Source: Candidatus Blautia faecigallinarum
GTDB taxonomy: Bacteria > Bacillota > Clostridia > Lachnospirales > Lachnospiraceae
Reading direction: 5' to 3'
DNA: 54,818 nucleotides
Assembly (NCBI GenBank): GCA_019116385.1
Contig: DXBU01000099.1
Location: forward strand, 1-54,818
Positions 11,265 to 19,351 of the stretch are shown here, in pieces. Position numbers and translations under genes: made by a program. The notes beneath the pieces are model-generated. The model searched no databases and had not been told where the DNA came from. It worked only from the letters and a program-made list of their open reading frames with translations. The first letter of the stretch is position 1. Each line of letters begins with the position of its first letter.

Positions 11265-11298
11265 CAAGCAGTCAGGAAATGACTGAAATACAGAAATG

Positions 11299-11381
11299 CA
11301 GGAGTGGCGGAATTGGCAGACGCGCAGGCTTCAGGTGCCTGTGGTCGCAAGATCGTGTGGGTTCAAGTCCCATCTCCTGCA
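11299..11381 (+). tRNA. tRNA-Leu (anticodon CAG)
   Basis: 83 nt. The acceptor GCAGGAG pairs with CTCCTGC (11374-11380), followed by discriminator A; CCA is not encoded. The anticodon stem CAGGC/GCCTG carries loop TTCAGGT (anticodon CAG). A long variable arm typical of class II tRNA-Leu and the T-loop GGTTCAAGTCC are present. Confidence 0.95.
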
Positions 11382-11422
11382 TTCTTTTTTTGTTAACAGG
11401 TAAAAAAAATCCTCACATAATG

Positions 11423-11459
11423 ATACCCCTCAGAGCATCTGCCCTGAGGGGTATTTTTA
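11423..11459. terminator. terminator after tRNA-Leu, probably bidirectional
   Basis: ATACCCCTCAG (11423-11433) pairs with CTGAGGGGTAT (11444-11454), 11 bp with a 10-nt loop, followed by TTTTT on the plus strand. It lies between the tRNA and the convergent leucine-rich-repeat gene and can serve both. Confidence 0.85.
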
Positions 11460-11481
11460 TAAAGCTGTAATTATTTTTTTA

Positions 11482-13005
11482 TTATTTCGCCTTGATGGTC
11501 TTGATGCCGCTGTATGGTCCCGGATATCTCTTGCCGTTTACCTGTACGAAAGCGTTTGCTCTGAAGTAGTAGGTACCGCCGCTCTGAAGTCCGGTTCTCT
11601 TAACGCTGGTCTTAGTTGTGTACTTGGCGATGCAGTTGGTCACGTTGTTTTTCTTTCTGCCCATGAATACGTTGTATCCGGATGCGCCGGGAACTGCCTT
11701 CCAGGTGATGGTCACGGCTCTCTTGCCCGCGTTCTTTACCGTGATGGACGGAGCTGCCGGAACTGCCTTTACGGATACAGTCTTGGAGCTGGACCAGGTT
11801 ACAGGTACTTTGTCCTTGTTCTGGATGCTTACGCTTGCGGTAAGTTTGTAGGTGTAGGTCTTTCCTGGCTCGATATTGGAATCGGTGTAGCTGTTGTCGC
11901 CGAATTCCTGGTCGTCCAGCTGTCCCGCTGTCCAGGTAGCGATGGTCTGGAATGCGCCGCTTCCTACTCTTCTCTCCAGCTTAACAGTAGCGTTGTCAGA
12001 GGAAGAACCGATGGATACCTTCACCTGATCTCTTGCAGAGTTGATGCTTGCAGAAAGCTTTGGTGTAACCATAACGATCTTGCTCTTTGCCGCGCTGCTG
12101 CAGGTGAAGCGCTGAGGAACCGCGTTTCCAAGGGTAGAGAAATTCACCTTTGAGGTGTTGCTTAAGGTGTTTCCGGAGCCGTCCAGATAAATGGCTGCTG
12201 CCTGGAATCCTTCTGTTCCGCCGGTAAAGGTGGTGATCCGGTTGTTGCTCAGATCCAGGATGCCTGCGAAACCGGAGCAGTTAAAGGAAGTGATCCGGTT
12301 GTTGCTTGCATTGATCTCAGTTAAGTCCGTGAGGGTCTCACTGGAGATGTTTGCAAGTCCGGCATTTGCCTGAGAAGCGATCTGGTTGTTGCTTACGTCG
12401 ATGTATTCCAGGCTGCCCAGTCTTCCGGCTGCCGGAAGGGTAACCTTGGTCAGCTTGTTGTTGTTCAGCATAACGGTGATAAGGCCGTTGGTGCATTTGG
12501 ACAGGTTTACCTGTGTCAGATTGTTGTGAGAAAGATTTACGTAGGTAAGCTTGGTATTTTTGCTCAGGTCAACGCTTGCGATCTTGTTGTTGGAAGCGTT
12601 TAATCTGGTAAGGGCGGTAAATCTTTCGATACCGTTCAGTCTGGCAACGTTTTTGTTAGATACATCAATGGTCTTTACGGCGCTGATTTCCTGGGAAGAT
12701 AACCCGCCACTCTTATCCGTATCAATTGTGGAAGAAACATATTCACGGAAATTTGCATCTGCGAAAGATGCGGCATTGATCTGTACTACGTCGGAAGCGG
12801 CTTTGGCGGAGATCTGGGAAGCGTCCTCTGCCTCTTCTGCCGGGATAGGTTCTCCTTGTTCTGCCAGGGCAGCGGCCACTTCCTCAGCGGTATCGCCGGA
12901 AGTAAATTCTGCTGCGCTGACCGGTACACTTGTCAAAAGCATAGCCGCACTCAGGATGCTGGCCATACACGCATGATATAACTTCTTATTTTTCATCATT
13001 TTCAC
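11482..13005 (-). CDS. secreted leucine-rich-repeat protein with fibronectin-III-like domains
   Basis: 507 residues. There is an N-terminal Sec signal (MKNKKLY..., hydrophobic core, VPVSAAE cleavage region). Residues ~80-115 contain an EF-hand-like DTDKSGGLSS segment, common at the start of clostridial surface LRR proteins. Residues ~110-270 are irregular leucine-rich repeats with the LxxLNxSxNxI pattern (LTRLNASNNKIASVDLS, LTYVNLSHNNLTQVNLS, LEYIDVSNNQI, ILDLSNNRI). Two beta-sandwich, fibronectin-like segments follow; the last (ITWKAVPGASGYNVFMGRK) is a typical FN3 core. No LPXTG sorting signal or transmembrane tail is seen, so the protein is probably released or held non-covalently. It has its own promoter. 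The role, adhesion or protein binding, is inferred from architecture. Confidence 0.85.
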   Translation of the reverse strand: MKMMKNKKLYHACMASILSAAMLLTSVPVSAAEFTSGDTAEEVAAALAEQGEPIPAEEAEDASQISAKAASDVVQINAASFADANFREYVSSTIDTDKSGGLSSQEISAVKTIDVSNKNVARLNGIERFTALTRLNASNNKIASVDLSKNTKLTYVNLSHNNLTQVNLSKCTNGLITVMLNNNKLTKVTLPAAGRLGSLEYIDVSNNQIASQANAGLANISSETLTDLTEINASNNRITSFNCSGFAGILDLSNNRITTFTGGTEGFQAAAIYLDGSGNTLSNTSKVNFSTLGNAVPQRFTCSSAAKSKIVMVTPKLSASINSARDQVKVSIGSSSDNATVKLERRVGSGAFQTIATWTAGQLDDQEFGDNSYTDSNIEPGKTYTYKLTASVSIQNKDKVPVTWSSSKTVSVKAVPAAPSITVKNAGKRAVTITWKAVPGASGYNVFMGRKKNNVTNCIAKYTTKTSVKRTGLQSGGTYYFRANAFVQVNGKRYPGPYSGIKTIKAK

Positions 13006-13048
13006 TCCTATGTCTGTTTATAAAGTTACGAAGATTCCTTACAGCGTC

Positions 13049-13077
13049 ATTGTAAACCAATTCTAACGCAAAAGCAA
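13049..13077 (-). promoter_or_regulatory. promoter of the LRR protein gene
   Basis: On the minus strand TTGCTT (13077-13072), a 17-nt spacer and TACAAT (13054-13049) lie 43 bp upstream of the LRR start codon. Confidence 0.7.
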
Positions 13078-13117
13078 CCGTATTTTTCAAAAATGTTAAA
13101 TTTATTTATCCAAAAAA

Positions 13118-13561
13118 TTACTTTTTCGCTTCTTCTTTCAGCTCCACATCTGCCACGATATCCTCTTCCGGCGTTTCCTGTTCTTCATCCGGACATGCAG
13201 CGCCGCAGAAAGGGCAGAAGGACACACTCTGATCCACATGGCGTCCGCAGGAAGGGCAGATCTTCTTTTTCTTGTAATCTGCCATTTTCTTCTTTAATCC
13301 CTCAATGCTCCCCTTATGCTGGTCGATCTGCTCGCAAAGATTTCTCTGCTCATCCGGCAGGCTTTCTCCTTCCAGATACTGCTGATAAAGGATATTTCCC
13401 AAGTCTTCTTTGATCTTTCCGATCAGACGCTCTTCGCTGGATATCCTGCTGCGCAGCTTTTGGGTCTCATAGAGCACCTCTGCCCGCTCGCTTATACCCC
13501 GGGCTGTTTTTGCGATGGTTTCACCCAGTTCATCAAAAAATTCTGTACCTTTTATTGCCAT
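13118..13561 (-). CDS. coiled-coil protein with C-terminal zinc ribbon
   Basis: 147 residues from the ATG at 13561, which sits nine bases after AAAGGAG; the GTG two codons earlier is too close to that site. Residues ~5-95 are charged and helical (ISERAEVLYETQKLRSRI, EERLIGKIKEDLGNILYQQ), predicted coiled coil. A double-CxxC zinc ribbon (CPSCGRHVDQ, then SFCPFCG) follows, and the tail is acidic. No signal peptide is present, so it is cytoplasmic. It lies 51 bp after clpX, with no terminator seen between, and may be co-transcribed. Small clostridial proteins of this build are widespread but uncharacterised; I do not assign a function. Confidence 0.8.
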   Translation of the reverse strand: MAIKGTEFFDELGETIAKTARGISERAEVLYETQKLRSRISSEERLIGKIKEDLGNILYQQYLEGESLPDEQRNLCEQIDQHKGSIEGLKKKMADYKKKKICPSCGRHVDQSVSFCPFCGAACPDEEQETPEEDIVADVELKEEAKK

Positions 13562-13612
13562 TTCCACTGACTCCTTTCTTTTCGTCCGCTGCAGATGCGG
13601 TTTTTGCTCTTC

Positions 13613-15028
13613 TTATCTGGCGGCACCCAGAAGGGGCACTTCCGATCCACGCAGGAGGATCTTCGGCCCGCCTGTACCTTCTATGTAATCTTTTGTGATG
13701 ATCACCTGTCCGATGCTGTCGTCCTTGGGGATCTCGTACATGATGTCCAGCATGTATTCCTCCAGGATCGCCCGGAGGGCTCTGGCGCCTGTTTTCTTTT
13801 CCATGGCCTTTGCGGCAATGGCGTGAAGAGCCTCCTCTTCAAACTCCAGCTTCACCTCATCCAGCTCCAGCAGCTTCTGGTACTGTTTTAAGATGGCATT
13901 TTTCGGCTCTTTTAAAATTTTAACCAGCATATCCTCGGAAAGGCCTTCCAGGGTAAAGATAATGGGCAGACGTCCGATAAACTCCGGGATCATGCCGAAG
14001 GCACGGATATCTTCCACGGTAACCTTTTCCAGCAGGTGAGGATCATTGTCATATTTGTCTTTTAAGTCTGCGTAGAAACCTATGGATGCCTGTTTGTTCA
14101 GCCGCTCCTTGATGATGTTCTCCAGATCCGGGAAAGCGCCTCCGCAGATAAAAAGAATGTTCCTGGTATTTACCGTAGTCAAGGGAACCATAGCATTTTT
14201 GCTGTTGGCCCCCACCGGGACCTCGATCTCGCTGCCCTCCAGAAGCTTCAGCATTCCCTGCTGTACCGCCTCTCCGCTTACGTCTCTTTGGTTGGTGTTC
14301 TTTTTCTTAGCGATCTTATCGATCTCGTCAATAAAGATGATGCCATGTTCTGCTTTTTCCACGTCATTGTCTGCTGCGGCAAGAAGCTTGGAAACTACAC
14401 TTTCGATATCGTCTCCGATGTAGCCTGCCTCTGTAAGGGAAGTGGCGTCGGCGATGGCCAGGGGCACATCCAGAAGGCGGGCAAGGGTCTTCACCAGGTA
14501 GGTCTTTCCGGAGCCGGTAGGGCCGATCATAAGCATATTGGACTTTTCTATCTCAATGTCATCCATGGTGTCTGTGGCCACACGCTTATAGTGATTGTAC
14601 ACCGCAACGGACATCACCTTTTTGGCGTGTTCCTGGCCGATCACGTATTCATCCAGGGTGGCTTTGATCTTGTGGGGGGCCGGGATATTTTTCAGATCCA
14701 GGGCCGGCTTTTTTTCCTCGTGTTTTTTCTTTTTTACTTTCTTGGGCTGCTGAATGGGGTTCTGCAGGCTGCTCAGATCGATCATGCTCACATTGGGCAT
14801 ATTGAAAAGATCGGAATAATTGATCTTGCCATTGGTCATGTGCTGGTTCATGGTATCGAAGCTTTTCTGCATGCAGTCTGAGCAGATATGTATATTATTG
14901 GGAAGATCGATCATCTTTCCTGTCTGGCTTTCCGGCCGATGGCAGAGAAAGCAAAATTTCTCGTAGTCTTCCGTTTCTTCCTCTTCCTCTTCTATTAAAT
15001 CCTGGGTCTTATCAAAATCGTCTCTCAT
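13613..15028 (-). CDS. clpX: ClpX-type AAA+ unfoldase, divergent paralogue
   Basis: 471 residues, longer than the usual ~420. An acidic N-terminal extension (EEEEEETEDYEKF) precedes a C4 zinc-binding domain (Cys26, Cys29, Cys49, Cys52). The AAA+ core has Walker A GPTGSGKT (169-176), pore loop GYIGDD (202-207; canonical is GYVGED), Walker B IFIDEIDK (231-238) and a ClpP-docking IGF loop (316-318). The RKH substrate-gating loop of standard ClpX (GGRKHP) is replaced by GANSKNA. ClpX normally unfolds tagged proteins for ClpP. No clpP or lon is adjacent; the neighbours are a zinc-ribbon protein and htrA. It is probably an accessory ClpX with altered substrate choice. It has its own promoter at 15065-15092. 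Confidence 0.88.
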   Translation of the reverse strand: MRDDFDKTQDLIEEEEEETEDYEKFCFLCHRPESQTGKMIDLPNNIHICSDCMQKSFDTMNQHMTNGKINYSDLFNMPNVSMIDLSSLQNPIQQPKKVKKKKHEEKKPALDLKNIPAPHKIKATLDEYVIGQEHAKKVMSVAVYNHYKRVATDTMDDIEIEKSNMLMIGPTGSGKTYLVKTLARLLDVPLAIADATSLTEAGYIGDDIESVVSKLLAAADNDVEKAEHGIIFIDEIDKIAKKKNTNQRDVSGEAVQQGMLKLLEGSEIEVPVGANSKNAMVPLTTVNTRNILFICGGAFPDLENIIKERLNKQASIGFYADLKDKYDNDPHLLEKVTVEDIRAFGMIPEFIGRLPIIFTLEGLSEDMLVKILKEPKNAILKQYQKLLELDEVKLEFEEEALHAIAAKAMEKKTGARALRAILEEYMLDIMYEIPKDDSIGQVIITKDYIEGTGGPKILLRGSEVPLLGAAR

Positions 15029-15064
15029 ATAGAGCTCCTTTCTTTTGCCTTATATCCTGTGGAA

Positions 15065-15092
15065 ATTATAACATAATTTATTCATCTATCAA
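15065..15092 (-). promoter_or_regulatory. clpX promoter
   Basis: On the minus strand TTGATA (15092-15087), a 16-nt spacer and TATAAT (15070-15065), 36 bp upstream of the clpX start. Confidence 0.75.
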
Positions 15093-15132
15093 ATAAAGTT
15101 TTTATAAACTTAAAGTCCGGTTTTTCTGCACC

Positions 15133-15164
15133 AGAAAAGGAACCTGTTTCCAGATTCCTTTTCT
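15133..15164 (-). terminator. terminator downstream of htrA
   Basis: AGAAAAGGAA (15133-15142) pairs with TTCCTTTTCT (15155-15164), 18 bp after the htrA stop. The descending arm is U-rich, but no further T-run follows on the minus strand. Confidence 0.55.
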
Positions 15165-15181
15165 CTATCGCTTCATTTCTT

Positions 15182-16681
15182 TTATTGTTCCGAAGAAGGC
15201 TTTGCGCTTAAGGTAACTTCCATATCCTGTTCCTGGTATGCGCCGTTGTTTGCCCTGGCAATGGTGATCACAATGGTTTCTTCCGCTGCGTAGTAGGACA
15301 ATTTATCCACCAGATCTGCTTTGCTGCTTACCTGCTGGCCGTCCAGCTTTACGATGATGTCGCCTTTTTGGATGCCGGCCTTGTCTGCCGCGTATCCCGG
15401 CTCCACGTCAGTCACAAAGGCGCCTGCGGGCATGTTGTACATCTGGATGGCTTCTGTGGTCAGATCCGCCGGTGTGATCCCCAGATAAGCTGCCTGGGAT
15501 TCGTCAACTTTATCCCTTGTGGTCCGGTTCATAAGGTTTTCCAGGATCGGCTTTGCCTTGGAGATGGGAATGGCGTAGCCCATGCCTTCAATGGTATCGC
15601 TTGCGTATTTGGCGGAATTAATGCCGATGAGTTCTCCGTTCATGTTCAAAAGTGCGCCGCCGCTGTTTCCAGGATTGATGGCCGCATCTGTCTGGATCAG
15701 TTCGGCATTTGTGCCGGTATCCATAGTCACAGTCCTATTCAGCGCGCTGATCCAGCCGGAGGTGACGGACTGTCCATAGCCCAAGGCGTTTCCGATGGCT
15801 ACCACCTGCTCGCCTACCACCAGTTGGTCTGAATCTCCGATATGGGCGATCTTGATCTGTTCCATTGTATCTGAAGGGATATCTTCCTTCTGCACAGCTA
15901 CCACGGCCAGATCGTTTTCACTGTCTGTACCTTTGACTTTTGCGCTTACGGCGTCTTCTACATTGATATCGCCGTATCCATTGGCAAGATTCTGTGTCTC
16001 TTCCTCTGCGTTGACAACATCCTTTCCGATGAAGCATACGCTTAAGGTAGTGGCGCCTTCTACCACATGGTTATTGGTGGCGATGAGAAGTTCGTCATTG
16101 TTCTCTCCTACGATAATGCCGGAGCCGCTTCCGGTGCTGGAATATTCCTGCACTCCATAATCCCAGAATCCGAACCTACCGAAAATGCTGGGGATTTCCT
16201 GGATGCTCACGGAAGTAATGGCTACCACAGCAGGCATAGCCGCCTCCGCCACACTGGCTACGGTCCCCGTCTTGGAAGAAACCGCCTCTGCCTCTGAAGA
16301 AGCAGGATCATCCTGCGCCACAGTTGCAGTGGTCCCTACCTGGGCAGAAGAAGGATCCGTATCCGGAAGATATATCCCAGCCAGATAATTCACTCCCTGA
16401 AATACCACGCCTGCCACCAGTCCGAATACCACGGCAAAAGCTACCACGATCCCAAAGCTTTTTCCTATTTTGCTGTCTTTTTTTCTCCTGGGCTTATCCT
16501 GCCTGGGCGGATACGGGTTGGGAGTATGGTTCTGATTGATCTGATAATGTGCATATCTGGGGGGTATGTCTGCGGAACCATGATCTATATTGGAAGAAGG
16601 CTGAGAAGCCGGGCTGCCTGAGGGATTCTCTCCTGCGTAATTTCCCCCGGGCGTCTGGTCCCATTTCCTTTCGTCACTCAT
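15182..16681 (-). CDS. htrA: membrane-anchored HtrA/DegP-like serine protease
   Basis: 499 residues. A long polar, Pro/Asn/Ser-rich cytoplasmic N-terminus precedes one transmembrane helix at about 76-100, so the protease faces outward. The trypsin-like S1C domain carries the triad His205 (TNNHVVEGA), Asp257 (SENDLAVV) and Ser340 (INPGNSGGAL). A C-terminal PDZ domain follows (GYAADKAGIQKGDIIVKLDG). It degrades or refolds damaged exported proteins at the cell surface. It is a single gene with a leader containing two adjacent hairpins (16697-16730) and the RBS AGGAAAGGAG. In other Gram-positives htrA answers to envelope stress; no CssR/CtsR box was recognised here. Confidence 0.94.
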   Translation of the reverse strand: MSDERKWDQTPGGNYAGENPSGSPASQPSSNIDHGSADIPPRYAHYQINQNHTPNPYPPRQDKPRRKKDSKIGKSFGIVVAFAVVFGLVAGVVFQGVNYLAGIYLPDTDPSSAQVGTTATVAQDDPASSEAEAVSSKTGTVASVAEAAMPAVVAITSVSIQEIPSIFGRFGFWDYGVQEYSSTGSGSGIIVGENNDELLIATNNHVVEGATTLSVCFIGKDVVNAEEETQNLANGYGDINVEDAVSAKVKGTDSENDLAVVAVQKEDIPSDTMEQIKIAHIGDSDQLVVGEQVVAIGNALGYGQSVTSGWISALNRTVTMDTGTNAELIQTDAAINPGNSGGALLNMNGELIGINSAKYASDTIEGMGYAIPISKAKPILENLMNRTTRDKVDESQAAYLGITPADLTTEAIQMYNMPAGAFVTDVEPGYAADKAGIQKGDIIVKLDGQQVSSKADLVDKLSYYAAEETIVITIARANNGAYQEQDMEVTLSAKPSSEQ

Positions 16682-16696
16682 ATGTTCTCCTTTCCT

Positions 16697-16730
16697 GACG
16701 CGCTGGCCGCGTCATCCGAACTGATTCGGA
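16697..16730 (-). promoter_or_regulatory. two tandem hairpins in the htrA leader
   Basis: GACGCG/CGCGTC (16697-16702 with 16708-16713) and TCCGAA/TTCGGA (16715-16720 with 16725-16730) are adjacent perfect 6-bp stems a few bases upstream of the htrA ribosome binding site. Confidence 0.55.
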
Positions 16731-16810
16731 AGTTTCTTTTCTCATTTGCTGAAATCAGTTTATCAATTAAATGTGTTAAAAATGTGATGGATATTTAAAA
16801 AAAAGATGTT

Positions 16811-17743
16811 TTACCTCCAGTACTCCTTATTCATAGTACACCAAAGGACCAGCTTTCCGGGAAGCCTGCGCCAGCTTTTTCCTCCCCGATAGCCCAGAAA
16901 CTTGCAGCCGCTTTGAAAGAGCAGAGAAGGGAGCAGCCAGATCTTTCCTTTTTTCAGCAGATAACGGGCGGTATCTGCCACCAGCTTGATCCCCTCTCCT
17001 TCTGAAGAAACCATCCCGAAAATTTCCGGATGTTCCGCCTGGGACACGCCCAGGTCAAAGTTGCGGTGAAACTGCTGCAGCCCGGTATAGTTGTGGGAAT
17101 GGATCACCTCCGCCTGGGCGGCATAATAAATCCCGTAACCTTTTTGTATCATCTTTCCTGCAAGGATCATATCTTCATTGAAAATAGCCTTCTTTGGAAA
17201 GCCGCCTGATTTCTCATAAACTTCTTTTTTATAAGCAGCGCATACATTGGAGCAGAAGAAAGTTTTGATCCCCAGGCGGGAAAGATCTTCCCTGGTCTTC
17301 AGAGCCGGTTTCTCTGGATAATTAAAGCTTCTTGTATAGCATTCTAAAAAACTGCAGCCGGATGCAGGAAGCTGCCTTGCATAGGAAGCCCCTGCCTTTT
17401 CCATTTCAAGAAGAGGACGTACGAGATTTCCGATCAGTTTTTTATTTTTGGGGAGGGCATCCTGGGTCATATAGACAAGGATGTCTGCCTTAGAAAGACC
17501 GGCCGCCGTTCTTCTGGTGCCGCCATGGTCAAACTCTTCTTTTTTCAGGTGATGCACCTCAAGAAGCGGATAGGTTTCCTCCCACCGGGGATTCCAGAAT
17601 TCCTCCTCTGTGTTCATAATGCGTATCCGTTCTATGGGATACTCCTGTTTTGACAGCCGTTCCAATACCTTTTCAAATTCCCTTCCGGGGCGGTATGTGG
17701 GAATGATCACCTCTACCACTGCTTTTTTCATCTTTTCATCCAA
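16811..17743 (-). CDS. GT2 glycosyltransferase, rhamnosyltransferase-like
   Basis: 310 residues. GT-A fold of family 2: nucleotide-binding start VEVIIPTYRPGREFEKVLE, then FDHGGTRR and the DxD-equivalent YMTQDALP. FDHGGTR plus TQDA is the pattern of RfbN/RfbF-type rhamnosyltransferases, which use dTDP-L-rhamnose; that donor is made by the rfbABCD enzymes encoded to the right. Later motifs (FNEDMILAGKM, HSHNYTGLQQFHRNFDLG) also fit. AGGAAAG eight bases upstream supports the ATG at 17743. It lies 63 bp after the LCP gene with a terminator between, so it may rely on read-through or its own weak promoter. Acceptor sugar unknown. Confidence 0.85.
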   Translation of the reverse strand: MDEKMKKAVVEVIIPTYRPGREFEKVLERLSKQEYPIERIRIMNTEEEFWNPRWEETYPLLEVHHLKKEEFDHGGTRRTAAGLSKADILVYMTQDALPKNKKLIGNLVRPLLEMEKAGASYARQLPASGCSFLECYTRSFNYPEKPALKTREDLSRLGIKTFFCSNVCAAYKKEVYEKSGGFPKKAIFNEDMILAGKMIQKGYGIYYAAQAEVIHSHNYTGLQQFHRNFDLGVSQAEHPEIFGMVSSEGEGIKLVADTARYLLKKGKIWLLPSLLFQSGCKFLGYRGGKSWRRLPGKLVLWCTMNKEYWR

Positions 17744-17763
17744 ACTTTCCTTTTTTTGGTTTT

Positions 17764-17803
17764 AAAAAGCCATCCCGATATGACTTACATGGGATGGCTT
17801 TTT
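17764..17803 (-). terminator. terminator after the LCP gene
   Basis: AAAAAGCCATCCC (17764-17776) pairs with GGGATGGCTTTTT (17791-17803), 13 bp with a 14-nt loop and a T-run on the minus strand, immediately after the LCP stop codon. Confidence 0.9.
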
Positions 17804-17806
17804 CTA

Positions 17807-19330
17807 TCAAATTCCGTCGCTCCACACCGTCTCTGTTCCGGCTGTGCCGCCGGTTCCGGGATCGGTGACCGTTCCTCCTCCCGTTCCGGGATCGGTGACT
17901 GTTCCTCCCCCTGTTCCGGGATCGGTAGTCGTTCCCCCTCCCGTTCCAGGATCGGTAGTCGTTCCTCCTCCTGTTCCAGGATCGGTGGTCGTTCCCCCTC
18001 CTGTTCCGGGATCCGTAGTCGTTCCTCCTCCCGTTCCGGGATCGGTCCAGGTTCCTCCTCCTGTTCCGGGATCCGTAGTTGTTCCTCCTCCCGTTCCAGG
18101 ATCCGTCCAGGTTCCTCCTCCCGTTCCGGTTCCGCTTCCGTCACTCCATCCAGTATCGCCCCCTGTGGTGGTTCCTCCTGTCCAGGCATTTTCTCCGGTA
18201 GGCGTATCCTGCCAGATGAAGGTATCGTTGGTCTCCTGCTCCTCCGAGGTAACCGTTGCCTCTTCCTGAAGCTCATCCTCCCCGCCTACGATCTCTATGA
18301 TCCTCTTGCTGTACGTACGTACTTCTGTGGAAGGCTTATAATCCGTATCTTTTCCGTAAAGGAATCTATGAAGCCGCTTTACATTGCTTACCAGATTGGT
18401 TGGTACGATAATATCGCTGCCGTTTACTTCGGCAAATTTGTATTTCATAGGGAATCCCGTAGTATCGTCCACACTGTAGCCGATCATAGCCGGGATCAGT
18501 TCCAGGATCTCCTGCTTGCTTAAGGAAGTGCTCGCCATAGGGAATACTTCATCCATAATATCAAAGATCGTACCCAGGCCTGCCTGCTTTGCTTTCTGGA
18601 CGATCAGCTGGATAACCATACGCTGGCGCTCGGTTCTTCCCATATCCAGGCTGGAAGTATAACGGATACGGCAGTAGGAGGTAGCCTGCACGCCGTTCAG
18701 ATGATAGGTGCCGTAAATCGCTTCCTGGTCTTCCGGAGCAGGATCGGGTTTTTCAATGGGCGTATAGCTTTTTCCGGTCTCCTCAGAGGTTTCCACGCAA
18801 TAGTTGTTCATATGCTCAATCTCTGCGTAAGACAGGGGGATATCCAGGCCGCCCAGAAGGTCGATCACTGTAACCAGTGCATTAAAATCTATGGTGGCAT
18901 AGTCTGTGATATTCAGATCCAGGCTGGTATTCAGCATGGAAATGGCCTGTTCCGGGCCGCCGTATGCGTAGGCGGCGTTTGCTTTGGTGTAGGTATCGTC
19001 ACCGATGTTCAGGAGGGTGTCTCTATACACAGACACCAGCTTTACGTCCTTCGTATCGTTGTTAACACTGGCAATAATGATGGTATCACTGTTTTCCGAA
19101 CCCAATTCCGGGTTTTTGTCACGGTGGTCGATGCCAAACAAGGCGTAGGTACTGTATCCGGTCATCTGGGGGGCTTCCTGATTGATAATGATCTCTTCCT
19201 CCTTCAGCACCGGCTGTTCGATCTTGTCCAGCCTTGTCATGATCTGCCCGTATACATACAGCCCGCCGATAAAAAGAAGCAGGATGATGATCTCAAGGGC
19301 AAACAATATTTTTCTTTTTTTTCCTCGCAT
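17807..19330 (-). CDS. LytR-CpsA-Psr (LCP) family glycopolymer transferase with repeat tail
   Basis: 507 residues. A basic start (MRGKKRK) and one transmembrane helix (~9-28) place the rest outside. The LCP domain (~60-310) shows YALFGID, SDTIIIASVN, the Arg-bearing SVYRDTLLNIG and the terminal-domain motif RYTSSLDMGRTERQRMV. LCP enzymes move polyprenyl-linked glycopolymers onto peptidoglycan, so this is the likely anchor step for the polysaccharide of this locus. After residue ~380 comes a Trp/Gly/Thr region and then nine decapeptide units, GGGT(T/W/V)TDPGT (404-493), ending VWSDGI. Such a tail is not part of the usual LCP family. The gene lies 21 bp from the sugar transferase upstream and ends at a strong terminator. 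Confidence 0.93.
   Translation of the reverse strand: MRGKKRKILFALEIIILLLFIGGLYVYGQIMTRLDKIEQPVLKEEEIIINQEAPQMTGYSTYALFGIDHRDKNPELGSENSDTIIIASVNNDTKDVKLVSVYRDTLLNIGDDTYTKANAAYAYGGPEQAISMLNTSLDLNITDYATIDFNALVTVIDLLGGLDIPLSYAEIEHMNNYCVETSEETGKSYTPIEKPDPAPEDQEAIYGTYHLNGVQATSYCRIRYTSSLDMGRTERQRMVIQLIVQKAKQAGLGTIFDIMDEVFPMASTSLSKQEILELIPAMIGYSVDDTTGFPMKYKFAEVNGSDIIVPTNLVSNVKRLHRFLYGKDTDYKPSTEVRTYSKRIIEIVGGEDELQEEATVTSEEQETNDTFIWQDTPTGENAWTGGTTTGGDTGWSDGSGTGTGGGTWTDPGTGGGTTTDPGTGGGTWTDPGTGGGTTTDPGTGGGTTTDPGTGGGTTTDPGTGGGTTTDPGTGGGTVTDPGTGGGTVTDPGTGGTAGTETVWSDGI
17852..18121 (-). repeat. nine 30-bp tandem coding repeats in the LCP gene
   Basis: 270 bp encode nine GGGTxTDPGT decapeptides, where x is Thr, Trp or Val. 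The units are near-identical at DNA level and so are prone to copy-number change. Confidence 0.92.
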
Positions 19331-19351
19331 GATTTTTCCCCTTATCTTTAT

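Noticed and set aside
11070..11280. Possible PyrR attenuator or riboswitch ahead of carAB
   Set aside because: The promoter leaves a leader of only about 43 nt, too short for antiterminator and terminator hairpins, and none is visible.
17852..18121. Possible CRISPR array from regularly spaced ~30-bp repeats
   Set aside because: Units are contiguous with no unique spacers and encode a decapeptide in frame; no cas genes are present.
17844..18269. Plus-strand open frame with VPPPVPGSV repeats, resembling a proline-rich protein
   Set aside because: Antisense shadow of the nine 30-bp repeats of the LCP gene.
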